DNA from: Chloroflexota bacterium
GTDB taxonomy: Bacteria; Chloroflexota; Dehalococcoidia; Lucifugimonadales; Australimonadaceae
Length of the DNA: 64,000 nucleotides
Assembly: GCA_028874795.1 (NCBI GenBank)
Contig: JAPPHT010000056.1
Coordinates: 186,001-250,000, forward strand
Direction of reading: 5' to 3'
Of this stretch, positions 16,985-26,946 are shown in pieces. The position numbers and the translations under genes are program-made. The notes beneath the pieces are model-generated. The model had not been told where the DNA came from. It saw only the letters and a program-made list of their open reading frames with translations, and searched no databases. Position 1 is the stretch's first letter. Every line of letters starts with the position of its first letter.

Positions 16985-18262
16985 ATGCTGACGCAAGAGC
17001 AGAACGATCGCATCACGCGGGTTGGCTCCGGTACCCCTATGGGCGAACTGATGCGCCGCTACTGGCACCCCATCGCAGCCACGGCAGAGCTGGACGAGCG
17101 CCCCACCAAGCCGATCCGCGTCCTCGGCGAGGACCTCGTCCTCTACAGGGACAGGTCCGGCGCCCTCGGTCTCATCGAACGCTTCTGCCCCCACCGCCGC
17201 GTCGACCTCTCATACGGCATCCCCGAGGAGCACGGCCTCCGCTGCATGTACCACGGCTGGATGATGGACGAGACCGGACAGTGCATCGAGCAACCCTTCG
17301 AGGAGACGGTGCACCCGGACGGGCGCTTCAAGGAGAAGGTGAAGGTCGCCGGCTACCCCGTACAGGAGCTCGGAGGACTCATCTTCGCCTACATGGGCCC
17401 GCAGCCCGCGCCGCTGCTCCCCAACTACGACATCCTCGCGCAGAAGGAAGGCGTGTTGCGGGAGGCCTTCATCGCGGTGGTCCCGTGCAACTGGGTGCAG
17501 TGCATGGAGAACTCCGTGGACCCCGTACACCTGGAGTGGCTTCACGGCGTGTACGGCGCCCACCGCGCAAAGCTGGAGGGCCGCCGCGACGCCGTTGCGG
17601 AGAGTCTCGCCATGTACGACCGCCACAAAGAGATCGGCTTCGACGAGTTCGAACGCGGCATCATCAAACGCCGCGTCTACGGCAACACGACCAAGGAGTC
17701 GCCCAAGTGGAGCGTGGGCCATCCCCTGCTCTTCCCGAACATCCTCCAGCAAGGCGGCGGCGGACGTTACTTCTTCCAGTACCGCGTGCCGATCGACGAC
17801 ACGCACACCTGGCACGTCGAGCTCACGAGCTACTGGTTCCCGGACGACATCGAGGTCCCGGAGCAGGACAGCATCCCTTGCACGAACATCGAACTGAGGA
17901 ACCCGGACGGCACGTGGCGCAGCGACGACACGCTCGCGCAGGACCACGCGGCGTGGATACTGCAGGGGCCCATCATGGACCGCACGGCGGAGCGGCTCGG
18001 CGAGTCCGACCGCGGCCTCATCCTCTACCGGAAGATGCTGGACGAGCAGGCCGCTGTCGTCGAGGACGGCGCCGAGCCGCTCAACGTGCTCCGCGACCCT
18101 GCGGAGAACGTGATGATCCACGTGCCGCAGGAGGGCTGGGGCAAGCTGGGGCGGACGTCGGACATCGACGAGGTCGCCCGGTACGGCAGCAAGGTCAAGC
18201 CGCTCATCGTCGACCTGCTTTCGCAGACCTCATACGTCCAGCAGCACCACGCAACAGCCTAG
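16985..18262 (+). CDS. Rieske non-heme iron oxygenase, large subunit (phthalate 4,5-dioxygenase-like), copy 1
   Basis: A 425-aa protein. The N-terminal Rieske domain holds [2Fe-2S] ligands C-x-H-x16-C-x2-H (CPHRRVDLS ... RCMYHGW). The catalytic domain has the mononuclear iron motif D-x2-H-x4-H in ENSVDPVHLEWLH (about residue 180) and a late Asp in SDRGLILYRKML as third ligand. It fits single-component-type alpha oxygenases (phthalate dioxygenase, vanillate O-demethylase-like) that hydroxylate or demethylate aromatics. No reductase or ferredoxin lies nearby. It lies between the DinB-like gene and a Gfo/Idh/MocA gene (18-nt gap). The N terminus QNDRITRVGSGTPMGELMRR is shared with the three other copies. 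Confidence 0.93.
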   Translation: MLTQEQNDRITRVGSGTPMGELMRRYWHPIAATAELDERPTKPIRVLGEDLVLYRDRSGALGLIERFCPHRRVDLSYGIPEEHGLRCMYHGWMMDETGQCIEQPFEETVHPDGRFKEKVKVAGYPVQELGGLIFAYMGPQPAPLLPNYDILAQKEGVLREAFIAVVPCNWVQCMENSVDPVHLEWLHGVYGAHRAKLEGRRDAVAESLAMYDRHKEIGFDEFERGIIKRRVYGNTTKESPKWSVGHPLLFPNILQQGGGGRYFFQYRVPIDDTHTWHVELTSYWFPDDIEVPEQDSIPCTNIELRNPDGTWRSDDTLAQDHAAWILQGPIMDRTAERLGESDRGLILYRKMLDEQAAVVEDGAEPLNVLRDPAENVMIHVPQEGWGKLGRTSDIDEVARYGSKVKPLIVDLLSQTSYVQQHHATA

Positions 18263-18280
18263 GGAGACGAACGACACGCC

Positions 18281-19507
18281 ATGACGACCAACTCACCACT
18301 GAACTTCGGCATCATCGGTCTGGGCGCGGGCGCGATGAACATGATCCCCGAGCTGCGAGCGAACCCGAACGCTCGCATCGTGGCCGTCGCCGACCCGCGC
18401 GCCCCCGCTCGCGAGCGGTTCGAGCGCGACTTCGGCGGGCGCGCTTACGACGACGCTGAGGGACTGTGCGCCGACCCCGGCGTGGACATCGTCTACGTGA
18501 TGACGCCGGATGAGATGCATTCGGCGCATACCGTGATGGCGGCGGAGCGTGGCAAGCAGGTCATCCTCGACAAGCCCATGGGACTGACGCTCGACGAGTG
18601 CGATGCGATCATCGAGGCGACGGAGCGCAACGGCACGCGCGTCCTCGTCGGCCACTCGCAGAGCCTCGACCTCCCGAACCTGAAGATGGCGGAGATCGCC
18701 AACAGCGGCAGGCTCGGCAGGGTCGTGATGATGCACACCATGTTCTACAGCGACTGGATCTACCGGCCGCGCGCCAAGGAAGAGCTGATGCAGGACCGCG
18801 GCGGGAGCATCGTGCGCCGGCAGGGCCCCATCCAGGTGGACATCTCCCGCATGATCGGCGGTGGCAAGGTGCGCTCCGTTCGCGCCCGCACGAACATTGT
18901 CGACCCGGACCGCCCCATCGACGGCTCGTTCATGGCGTTCCTCGATTTCGAGGACGGCCACACCGCCACTATCACCTACGACGGCTACGGCCACTTCAAC
19001 AGCGCGGAGTTGACGTTCGGCTACACGCTCCAGGGACAGCAGATGGACGCTGCGCTGCACGTCAACTCGCGGAGGCGCATCGCTGCGTTCGCGGATGCGG
19101 ACGCGGAGGAGGCGTACAAGGAGTCCACACGCTACGGCGGCTCGCTCGAACGCTCCATCGAATACCCGGTCTCGCCCGACCGTCGGCTCGCCTTCTTCGG
19201 CATGACGCTCGTGTCGTGCGAGCACGGCGACATGCGGCAGACGCCCACCGGCGTCATCGTCTACGGCAACGACGGCAACGAAGAGATAGACCTTCCCGCG
19301 GGCCCCGGCTACAACCGACGTTACTGCTCGATAGAGGTCGACGAGATGTGCCGCGCCATCCGCACGGACACGCCCGTTCGCGTCCACGACGCCTACTGGG
19401 GCAAGGCGACCCAGGAGGTCGTCCTCGGCATCATCCAGTCCTCGGACGAACGCCGGGAGGTCTTCATGGAGCACCAGGTCCCCTACACCGGTCAGGGAGT
19501 CGAGTAG
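18281..19507 (+). CDS. Gfo/Idh/MocA family oxidoreductase, atypical active site
   Basis: A 408-aa protein with the N-terminal NAD(P) Rossmann motif GIIGLGAGAMNMIPEL and the EKP-type motif as DKPMGLTLDECDA (about residue 98). The usual G-x-H-x-x-D catalytic element appears as QGPIQVDISRMIGG: the His is replaced by Ile, whereas the paralogue at 37466..38704 keeps it (QGPHQLD). The protein may therefore be an altered dehydrogenase. It follows a Rieske oxygenase by 18 nt, so it probably acts on the same substrate chain. Family members oxidise sugars, inositols or diol-type compounds. Confidence 0.88.
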   Translation: MTTNSPLNFGIIGLGAGAMNMIPELRANPNARIVAVADPRAPARERFERDFGGRAYDDAEGLCADPGVDIVYVMTPDEMHSAHTVMAAERGKQVILDKPMGLTLDECDAIIEATERNGTRVLVGHSQSLDLPNLKMAEIANSGRLGRVVMMHTMFYSDWIYRPRAKEELMQDRGGSIVRRQGPIQVDISRMIGGGKVRSVRARTNIVDPDRPIDGSFMAFLDFEDGHTATITYDGYGHFNSAELTFGYTLQGQQMDAALHVNSRRRIAAFADADAEEAYKESTRYGGSLERSIEYPVSPDRRLAFFGMTLVSCEHGDMRQTPTGVIVYGNDGNEEIDLPAGPGYNRRYCSIEVDEMCRAIRTDTPVRVHDAYWGKATQEVVLGIIQSSDERREVFMEHQVPYTGQGVE

Positions 19508-19566
19508 GCGTTCCGGGGATCCCCAGGCGACCGACGTCAAGGGGAACCTTCGGGGTCTCCCCGGCA

Positions 19567-19572
19567 TATACT
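19567..19572 (+). promoter_or_regulatory. Putative -10 box (TATACT) just before the RCC1-repeat gene
   Basis: TATACT ends 8 nt before the ATG at 19581. If it is a -10 element, transcription would start at or within 2-3 nt of the start codon, so the message would be leaderless; no Shine-Dalgarno is visible either. TATACT also precedes the acyl-CoA dehydrogenase and the divergent CFA synthase/amidohydrolase genes. Confidence 0.35.
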
Positions 19573-19580
19573 CCAACGCG

Positions 19581-22500
19581 ATGAGAACAGTTCAGCGTGT
19601 CACAGGCATCGGATCCCTGTGCTTGATCATCGCCCTTCTGCCGCTTGCATGTGACGACGCCCCGCCTCCCACCAAGCCACCGCCTGCCGCGCTGCCAACG
19701 GCCACCGATACTCCCCTGCCCACCCAGACTCCACCGCCTACCAGCACACCCATGCCTCAGGGGGAACATGGTCCCGAGGAACCAGCCACCCTCGAGCTCC
19801 CGCGCGGTTCCATCAGCAGCGGCGGATATCACACGTGCAAGCTGGACGAGGATGGTGCTCCCGCCTGCTGGTGGGTGTCCGAACAGGACCTTCGCGTCCC
19901 CCTGGCGCCGCCGCCGGAGGGTGAGACCTTCACCTCCATCAGCAGCGGGGTCGCCCACACCTGCGGACTGCGCGAGGACGGAACGGCCGTCTGCTGGGCG
20001 ATAATCGAGGAAGAGGGCCTGGAAGTCCTGTCGTCCCCGGAGGGAGAGGCCCTCACCGCCATCAGCAGCGGGGCGTACCACGCCTGCGGCCTCCGCGAGG
20101 ACGGAGCGCCCGTCTGCTGGCTGGTTATCGAGGAACTCCTCGGCGAGACGATTGCATCCCCGCCGGAGGCTGAGACCTTCACCTCCATCAGCAGCGGCGC
20201 CGCCCACACCTGTGGCCTGCGCGAAGGCGGTACACCCGTCTGTTGGCTGGTCGTCGACGACGGCGAGACCCTCATCCAATCGCCTCCCGAAGGGGAGACT
20301 TTCGTCTCCATCAGCAGCGGGGCCTACCACACCTGCGGGCTGCGCGAGAACGGTACGCCCGCCTGCTGGCCCGTCGTCGATGAAGCCACTGGCGATGTAC
20401 TGTCGCCTCCTCCGCAGGGCTCGCCTTTCGTATCTGTCAGCAGCGGCCTCTTCCACACGTGCGGCCTCCACGAGGACGGGACGTCGACGTGCTGGTGGAC
20501 CTTTGGCGAAACGATTGACTACTCCCTGGCGCCTCCATCCCCTGCGCAGGAGGAACGGTTCATCGCCATCAGCAGCGGGCTGTCTCACGCGTGCGGACTG
20601 CGCCAGGACGGCAGCCACGCCTGCTGGACCGCAGACCCGTATGCCGCCATCAGACAGGGGTTCGGCGGACAGACCATCTTTGAACCTATCGACGGCGCCT
20701 ACTTCGCCATCAGCAACGGCGCAGGCCATACCTGTGCGTTGCAGGAGGGCGGCAGGCCGGCCTGTTGGGGCAACGATGACCATGGCCAGGCATCGCCACC
20801 GGAGGACGAGTCGTTCACCGCGATCAGCAGTGGTGGTGACTCTACCTGCGCCCTGCGCAACGACGGCTCCGCCGCGTGTTGGGGCGCGGACGACCAGGGC
20901 CAATCTTCCCCGCCGGAAGGCGAGTCCTTCACGGCAATCAGCAGCGGAGGTGACTCTACCTGCGCCCTGCGCAACGACGGCTCCGCCGCGTGTTGGGGCG
21001 CGAACGACCAAGGCCAATCGTCTCCGCCGGAAGGCGAGTCCTTCACGGCCATCAGCAGTGGAGAGGCGTTCTCATGCGGCCTGCGGGGGGATGGTTCAGT
21101 CGTCTGCTGGGGCAGCAACGAGGAGGGCCAGGCGTCGCCGCCGCAGAGTGGGCGGTTCGTCTCCATCAACAGCGGCGCCACGCACGTTTGTGCGCTGCAC
21201 GCGGACGGCAGCCCGTACTGCTGGGGAAGCGACGAGTACGGCAGGGCATCGGCCCCGCTCGCCGATGAGTTCGTTTCCATCACCAGTGGACGGGACCACA
21301 GCTGTGGTCAACGCAGCGACGGCGACGTGGTGTGCTGGGGCCTCAGCCCTGAGATTCCTCTGGGCGAACGGCTGACGCACCTGACCATCGGGGACCACCA
21401 CACGTGCGCCCTGCGGCACGACGGCAGCCCCGTCTGCTGGGGATACGGCTACGACACCCCTGCGGAATCGGCCAGGCGTCCGCCGCTCGAAGCGATGAGC
21501 GACGACCGGTTCACCGCGATCAGCAGTGGCTACTACCATGCCTGCGCGCTGCAGGAGAACGGTGAGCCGGTCTGCTGGTCCTGGTACGGGTCTGGCAGCG
21601 AACAGTTCGTCCCTTACGGCAAAAGGCTCGCGTCCATCAGCAGCGGAGGGGCCCACGTTTGCGGGCTTCGGCAGGACGGAACGGCCGACTGCTGGGGTGA
21701 CGATTCGTACGGTCAGAGCTCGCCTCCGCAAGGTGAACGGTTCCTGCAGCTCAGCAGCGGTTATACGTATGCCTGCGGGCTGCGTGAAGACGGCTCGCCG
21801 ACCTGTTGGGGCGCAGACGAGCACGGGGAGGCCTCTCCGCCTGAGGGCGAGCGCTTCACCGCCATCGCCGCCGCCGACGGGTTGTACGACAGACACACCT
21901 GCGCACTACGCCAGAATGGGAGCGCCGTCTGTTGGGGCGCCGACTCCGATGGCCAGGCGTCGCCGCCGGAAGAGGAGCGGTTCCAGACTATCAGCGTGGG
22001 CGGGAGCCACACTTGCGGGCTGCGCGTTGAGGACGGGACGGCCGTCTGCTGGGGCAAGGACGACGTGCATCAGGCGTCGTCGCCGGAAGGCGAAGCCTTC
22101 TCGGCCATCACCAGCGGCAGGGCGCACACCTGCGCGCTGCGTCAGGACGATGGCACAGCCATCTGCTGGGGGTCCGACCGCAACCACGTGAACGACTACA
22201 CAGGCCAAGCGTCGCCGCCTTATGGCGTTCGGCTTGCTGCCATCAGCGCGGGCGAGGATTCCACCTGCGCGCTTCGGGCCGAGGACGCTACGCCAATCTG
22301 CTGGGGCGAGGGCTTTCAGTACGACCAGCCGGAGGAGGTCCCATTCTCTTCGGCGAGCGAAGGGGTATTCTCCGCCATCAGCAGCGGAGCGGACCACGTC
22401 TGCGCGCTCCGCGAGGACCAGACCGCGGCGTGCTGGGGTGGCAACGACGCCAACAAGGCGTCGCCGCCGCCAGAGCGGTTCAGCGCGATCAGCAGCGGTA

Positions 22501-24095
22501 CGACGCACACCTGCGCTCTTCGGGCGGACGACGGCGTAGCCGTCTGTTGGGGCAGCAACACGGACCCCTTGGACAGGTATGAAGCGTACAAGGGCCAGGC
22601 CTCTCCGCCATATAACGAGCGGTTCACGACGATCAGCAGCGGGGAAGCCCACACCTGCGCCCTGAGAGAGGATGGAACAGCAGCATGCTGGGGCGACAAC
22701 GACTACGGTCAGTCGTCACCCCCCGAAGGCGAACGGTTCGTTGCGCTCCTCAGCCTGGGAATCGCCTCCTGCGGGCTGCGCGACGATGGCGTAGTCATCT
22801 GTTGGGGCGATTACTTCTCCCGCCATAGTCCCTACGAAGAGGGCCTTTCCTCGATAGGGACAGGACGCGGCAACGGCCACATCTGTGGACTCCGCGAGGA
22901 TGGTTCCGCGTTCTGCTGGGGGGCGGACCACCACGATCAGGCATCCCCGCCGGACGGTGAAACGTTCTCGGAGATAAGCATGGGCCGAGCGCACACCTGC
23001 GCGCTGCGGGAGGATGGTACGGCGGTCTGCTGGGGCCTCAACATTCAGCCCACCTACGGAGCCTGGTACGGCCAGGCGTCGCCGCCGGAGGGCCAACGCT
23101 TCAAGGCCATCAGCAGCGGTCCGCTGTTTACATGCGCACTGCGTCTCGATGGCACTCCAAGCTGTTGGGGCCAGGACTACGACACTCCGGAACCGGAGCG
23201 GACCGAATACGCGGCGGTCGTCAACGACAGCTTTGTGGCCATCGACACCGGATCGAACTACAGCTGCGGGCTTCGCGCCGATGGCACGACGGTCTGTTGG
23301 GGCGACTGGGATCCAGATACGGGGCGATATGGAGACCACGGGCGGGAATGGCCGCCGGAAAGCGAGCGGTTCTCGTCCATCAGCACGGGATCGTCGCATA
23401 CGTGCGGACTCCGGACACGAGACGGGACCGTAGTCTGCTGGGGTGAGAATCTCAACGGGGAGGCATTCCCTCCGGATGAAGAGAGATTCGCCGCCATCAG
23501 CGCCGGCTCATCAGACACGTGCGGCATCCGACTCGACGGCACGTGGAGTTGCTGGGGTTTTGTCAGTAACGTCTCCGGTGGCCACTATGTACCCGCGCCC
23601 GACCCCGGCGAGCGTTTCACTTCCATCGCGAACGGCTCGTTTCACATGTGCGGGCTCCGGGAAGACGGCTCAGCCGTTTGCTGGGGCAGCAATCGCGAGG
23701 GCCAGACCCTGGTTCCGGAGGGCGAGGTGTTCACCGAGCTCAGCGGCGGTTCGTCGCACACGTGCGGATTACGGCCGGACCAGACTGCCGTCTGCTGGGG
23801 CGCCATCGATACCGATCAGGGATTCGGCCAATCAACGCCGCCGTCCAACGAGCGGTTCGTCTCCATCAGCAGCGGCGGGTACCACACATGCGCCTTGCGT
23901 GAGGACGGCTCCGCCGTGTGTTGGGGCGCCCGGATGAGTGATACGCATCCCTTGCGGGAGAACAGCGTCGGACAATCAGAGGCGCCTGCGGGAGAGGTCT
24001 TCACCGCCATCAGTTGCGGAGACCTCCACACATGCGCCCTCCGCCCGGACGGCACGCCCGTCTGCTGGGGCAAGGGATTTCCGGCAACACCCTGA
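19581..24095 (+). CDS. Giant RCC1-like repeat lipoprotein (35 repeats)
   Basis: A 1504-aa exported protein. The signal peptide ends in a lipobox-like LLPLAC (Cys about residue 24), followed by a short Pro/Thr linker. From about residue 75 to the end it consists of 35 repeats (counted by eye) of about 38-50 residues, with consensus RFTAISSGxxHTCALREDGSAVCWGxxxxGQASPPEGE. Each repeat resembles an RCC1/beta-propeller blade and carries two Cys about 11 residues apart, a likely disulfide in a secreted protein. The first seven repeats lack the Gly after CW; from repeat 8 on it is nearly constant. Such proteins often mediate surface binding, but the ligand is unknown. It stands alone, between unrelated genes. 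Confidence 0.88.
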   Translation: MRTVQRVTGIGSLCLIIALLPLACDDAPPPTKPPPAALPTATDTPLPTQTPPPTSTPMPQGEHGPEEPATLELPRGSISSGGYHTCKLDEDGAPACWWVSEQDLRVPLAPPPEGETFTSISSGVAHTCGLREDGTAVCWAIIEEEGLEVLSSPEGEALTAISSGAYHACGLREDGAPVCWLVIEELLGETIASPPEAETFTSISSGAAHTCGLREGGTPVCWLVVDDGETLIQSPPEGETFVSISSGAYHTCGLRENGTPACWPVVDEATGDVLSPPPQGSPFVSVSSGLFHTCGLHEDGTSTCWWTFGETIDYSLAPPSPAQEERFIAISSGLSHACGLRQDGSHACWTADPYAAIRQGFGGQTIFEPIDGAYFAISNGAGHTCALQEGGRPACWGNDDHGQASPPEDESFTAISSGGDSTCALRNDGSAACWGADDQGQSSPPEGESFTAISSGGDSTCALRNDGSAACWGANDQGQSSPPEGESFTAISSGEAFSCGLRGDGSVVCWGSNEEGQASPPQSGRFVSINSGATHVCALHADGSPYCWGSDEYGRASAPLADEFVSITSGRDHSCGQRSDGDVVCWGLSPEIPLGERLTHLTIGDHHTCALRHDGSPVCWGYGYDTPAESARRPPLEAMSDDRFTAISSGYYHACALQENGEPVCWSWYGSGSEQFVPYGKRLASISSGGAHVCGLRQDGTADCWGDDSYGQSSPPQGERFLQLSSGYTYACGLREDGSPTCWGADEHGEASPPEGERFTAIAAADGLYDRHTCALRQNGSAVCWGADSDGQASPPEEERFQTISVGGSHTCGLRVEDGTAVCWGKDDVHQASSPEGEAFSAITSGRAHTCALRQDDGTAICWGSDRNHVNDYTGQASPPYGVRLAAISAGEDSTCALRAEDATPICWGEGFQYDQPEEVPFSSASEGVFSAISSGADHVCALREDQTAACWGGNDANKASPPPERFSAISSGTTHTCALRADDGVAVCWGSNTDPLDRYEAYKGQASPPYNERFTTISSGEAHTCALREDGTAACWGDNDYGQSSPPEGERFVALLSLGIASCGLRDDGVVICWGDYFSRHSPYEEGLSSIGTGRGNGHICGLREDGSAFCWGADHHDQASPPDGETFSEISMGRAHTCALREDGTAVCWGLNIQPTYGAWYGQASPPEGQRFKAISSGPLFTCALRLDGTPSCWGQDYDTPEPERTEYAAVVNDSFVAIDTGSNYSCGLRADGTTVCWGDWDPDTGRYGDHGREWPPESERFSSISTGSSHTCGLRTRDGTVVCWGENLNGEAFPPDEERFAAISAGSSDTCGIRLDGTWSCWGFVSNVSGGHYVPAPDPGERFTSIANGSFHMCGLREDGSAVCWGSNREGQTLVPEGEVFTELSGGSSHTCGLRPDQTAVCWGAIDTDQGFGQSTPPSNERFVSISSGGYHTCALREDGSAVCWGARMSDTHPLRENSVGQSEAPAGEVFTAISCGDLHTCALRPDGTPVCWGKGFPATP
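20811..21038 (+). repeat. Recent 114-bp tandem duplication inside the RCC1-like gene
   Basis: Repeats 9 (20811-20924) and 10 (20925-21038) are nearly identical at DNA level, including a shared run covering GTGACTCTACCTGCGCCCTG. All other repeats differ at many codons. This shows that the array still grows by tandem duplication of whole blades. Confidence 0.85.
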
Positions 24096-24211
24096 TCGTA
24101 TCGGCGCCGCTGGCCCCTCACCACCATGCAGGCTACTGACGGCGCTGCTCGTGTGATAGGCTCACCGCGCCCCGTCATCGGGAGCGCATACGCCAATGTG
24201 CAGAGGGACGA

Positions 24212-25299
24212 ATGAAAGCAGCCGTTCTGGTAGAAGCGAACGAACCGCTGAGGATAGAAGAAGTCGAGCTCGACCCACCGAAGGCGAACGAGGTGCGCGT
24301 CAACATCGCGGCGGCGGGCGTCTGCCGCAGCGACCTCCACTTCATGCGCGGTGAGGCCATCATCGCCAAGCCGGCTGTGCTCGGTCACGAGGGTTCCGCC
24401 ATCGTCCAGGAGGTCGGTGAGGGCGTGACACGCGTCGCTCCCGGCGATCACGTCATCCTCTCCTTCGTGCCGTTCTGCGGTCGCTGCCCGTCCTGCATCA
24501 GCGGACGCGCCAACCTCTGCGACACCCACCTGGCAACCGGCCCGCAGATGTTCGACGGCACGCGCCGCCTGCACTGGAACGGTCAAGACCTCGCGCACAT
24601 GGGGAAGGTGGCGTGCTTCGCGGAGCAGGCCGTCGTGCCGGAGGCGGGCTGCATGAAGATCGACCCGGACTTCCCGCTTCCGGTGGCCGCGCTCATCGGC
24701 TGCAGCGTCACCACCGGCGTCGGCTCGGTGCTGTTCAGCGCGCAGGTCGAGCCCGGCAGCACCGTCGCGGTCATCGGCTGCGGCGGCGTGGGGTTGAACG
24801 TCGTGCAGGGCGCGCGCCTCGCGGGCGCCAGACGCATCATCGCGGTGGACATCAACGACGCCGCGCTCGAGTTCGCCACCCGGTTCGGCGCCACCGACAC
24901 CGTCAACCCCAACGACGGCGACGCGTTGAAGACGATCCGCCACATGACCGGCGGCGGCGTGGACTACGCCTTCGAGGCGTTCGGCTCTTCCGAGACGGCC
25001 TCCCTCACGTTCGACGCCGCGCGCAAGGGCGGCACCGCCGTCATCGTCGGTCTCGCGCCCGTGGGCGACTACGCCAGCATCGACGCTGTCGCGCTCGTGC
25101 GCTACGAGAAGACGCTGAAGGGCGCCTACTACGGCTCATCCCGTCCCGCCATAGACTTCTACCGCATGGTGGACTTCTACCAGAGCGGCAAGATAGACGT
25201 GGACGGCCTCATCACGCGCACCTACAGCCTCGACCAGATCAACGAGGCGTACGAGGAGCTGGACCGGGGCGTCGTCGGCCGCGGGGTCATCACGTTCTG

Positions 25300-25300
<1 letters not shown>
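24212..25300 (+). CDS. Zinc-dependent alcohol dehydrogenase (MDR family)
   Basis: A 362-aa protein with the catalytic zinc ligands in [10 protein letters not shown] and LGHEGSAIV and four structural-zinc Cys in [15 protein letters not shown]. The Rossmann motif is [20 protein letters not shown], and [10 protein letters not shown] offers an Asp for NAD. The length and layout match class III/benzyl-alcohol-type MDR dehydrogenases. Its stop overlaps the start of the 2Fe-2S subunit gene (TGATG), so alcohol dehydrogenase and molybdenum-hydroxylase subunits are translationally coupled. An alcohol-to-aldehyde-to-acid route is a plausible joint role. Confidence 0.92.
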
Positions 25301-25769
<469 letters not shown>

Positions 25770-25773
<4 letters not shown>

Positions 25774-26642
25774 TCCCCGCGGCGTTCACCTACCACGCGC
25801 CCCGGACGCTCGGCGACGCCGTCCGCCTGCTGCGCGCGTACGAAGGCGAGGCCCGCGTCGTCTCCGGCGGCATGAGCCTCATACCCGCAATGAAGCTGCG
25901 GCTCGTCCAGCCCGAACACCTGATCGACATCGGGAGGCTCGGCGAACTCGATTACGTCCGGCGCACCGAGGACGGCGGCGCCGCCATCGGCGCGGGCGCG
26001 ACGTACCGCAGCATCGAGCGGTCGCGGACGGTGGCAGCGGTTGCGCCGATGCTGGTCGAGACGGTGCGCCAGGTGGGCGACCTGCAGGTACGGAACCGCG
26101 GGACGCTGTGCGGCAGCGCCGCGCACGCCGATCCCGCAGCCGACGCGCCAGCGGCGCTCCTGGCCCTCGACGCCACCCTCCACACCACCGGCGGGCCGAG
26201 CCGCCGCTCGATACAGGCGCGCCGGTTCTTCGTCGACGCCTACGAGACCGTGCTCGGGCCGACCGAGGTGCTGACCGAGATACGCATCCCGAAGCAGCCT
26301 GCGCGCACGGGCTCGACGTACCTGAAGTTCGCGAACAAGGCTTCGCGATTCGCCATCGTGGGCGTCGCGGCAGCCGTCACGGTTGACCGGGGCGGCGTCT
26401 GCACACGGGCGCGCATCGCGGTGACCGGGGCGGGGCCGCGCGCGGTGCGCGCGACGGCGAGCGAGCGCTATCTCGAAGGCCGGCAGCTCTCGGCGGAGGC
26501 CATCGCGGCAGCGGCATCACGGGCGTCGCGCGGCATGGAGTTCATCGAGGACGTCCACGGCTCCGAGGAGTACCGCGAACACCTTACCGGCGTGCTCACC
26601 CAGCGCGCGCTGATGGAAGCCGCGCGCCGCGCGGGCGTGTAG
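25770..26642 (+). CDS. FAD-binding medium subunit of a molybdenum hydroxylase
   Basis: A 290-aa CoxM/XdhB-like protein with FAD motifs [16 protein letters not shown] near residue 32 and [17 protein letters not shown] near residue 110. The C-terminal CO_deh_flav domain includes [14 protein letters not shown]. The start ATG overlaps the stop of the small subunit. The gene ends 4 nt before the convergent DUF4926-like gene, so no large subunit follows. The protein may pair with a large subunit encoded elsewhere, or the operon has been rearranged. Confidence 0.92.
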
Positions 26643-26646
26643 AGCG

Positions 26647-26946
26647 CTAAACCCCGCGCTTCTTCCCAGCGGCGACAGGAGCCAAGCTGACGTCCTCCGT
26701 GGAGGGCACGCCGGCCCACCCGACGGTCGTCACCACGCGAACGTGATCAATGTCAAAGTCCGATATGGCTCGGACCTGATCGGCAGGAACAGGGGCAATC
26801 GCTACCGTCCTGCCGGTGCGCGTCATGAACTCCACAAGGAACTTACCGGGGTAGACAGAAACGATCGTCCCCATGTCCCCCGCTTCGAGTCCTTCCTTGG
26901 GAAGGTCGGCGGTCAGTACGATGACGTCGTGTTCCTCAAACATCAT
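26647..26946 (-). CDS. DUF4926-like small protein, possible antitoxin or immunity partner
   Basis: A 99-aa protein from ATG 26946 (GAGGGAGAG upstream). The phrase MMFEEHDVIVLTADLPKEGL, then AGDMGTIVSVYPGKFLVEFM, is the typical DUF4926 pattern, a small SH3-like beta barrel. The tail has little structure. Its start overlaps the stop of the DUF6883-like gene (ATGA), so the pair is translationally coupled behind a nitroreductase. The shared layout suggests a two-gene module in which this protein would be the neutralising partner; that role is inferred. Confidence 0.7.
   Translation of the reverse strand: MMFEEHDVIVLTADLPKEGLEAGDMGTIVSVYPGKFLVEFMTRTGRTVAIAPVPADQVRAISDFDIDHVRVVTTVGWAGVPSTEDVSLAPVAAGKKRGV

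Noticed and set aside
19464-21017. 517-aa minus-strand repeated ORF opposite the RCC1 gene
   Set aside because: Its repeats mirror the plus-strand array; composition is Arg/Ala/Gly-rich and there is no start site.
20811-21038. Regular repeats that could suggest CRISPR
   Set aside because: The repeats are in frame, coding and diverged, with no short constant unit and unique spacers.
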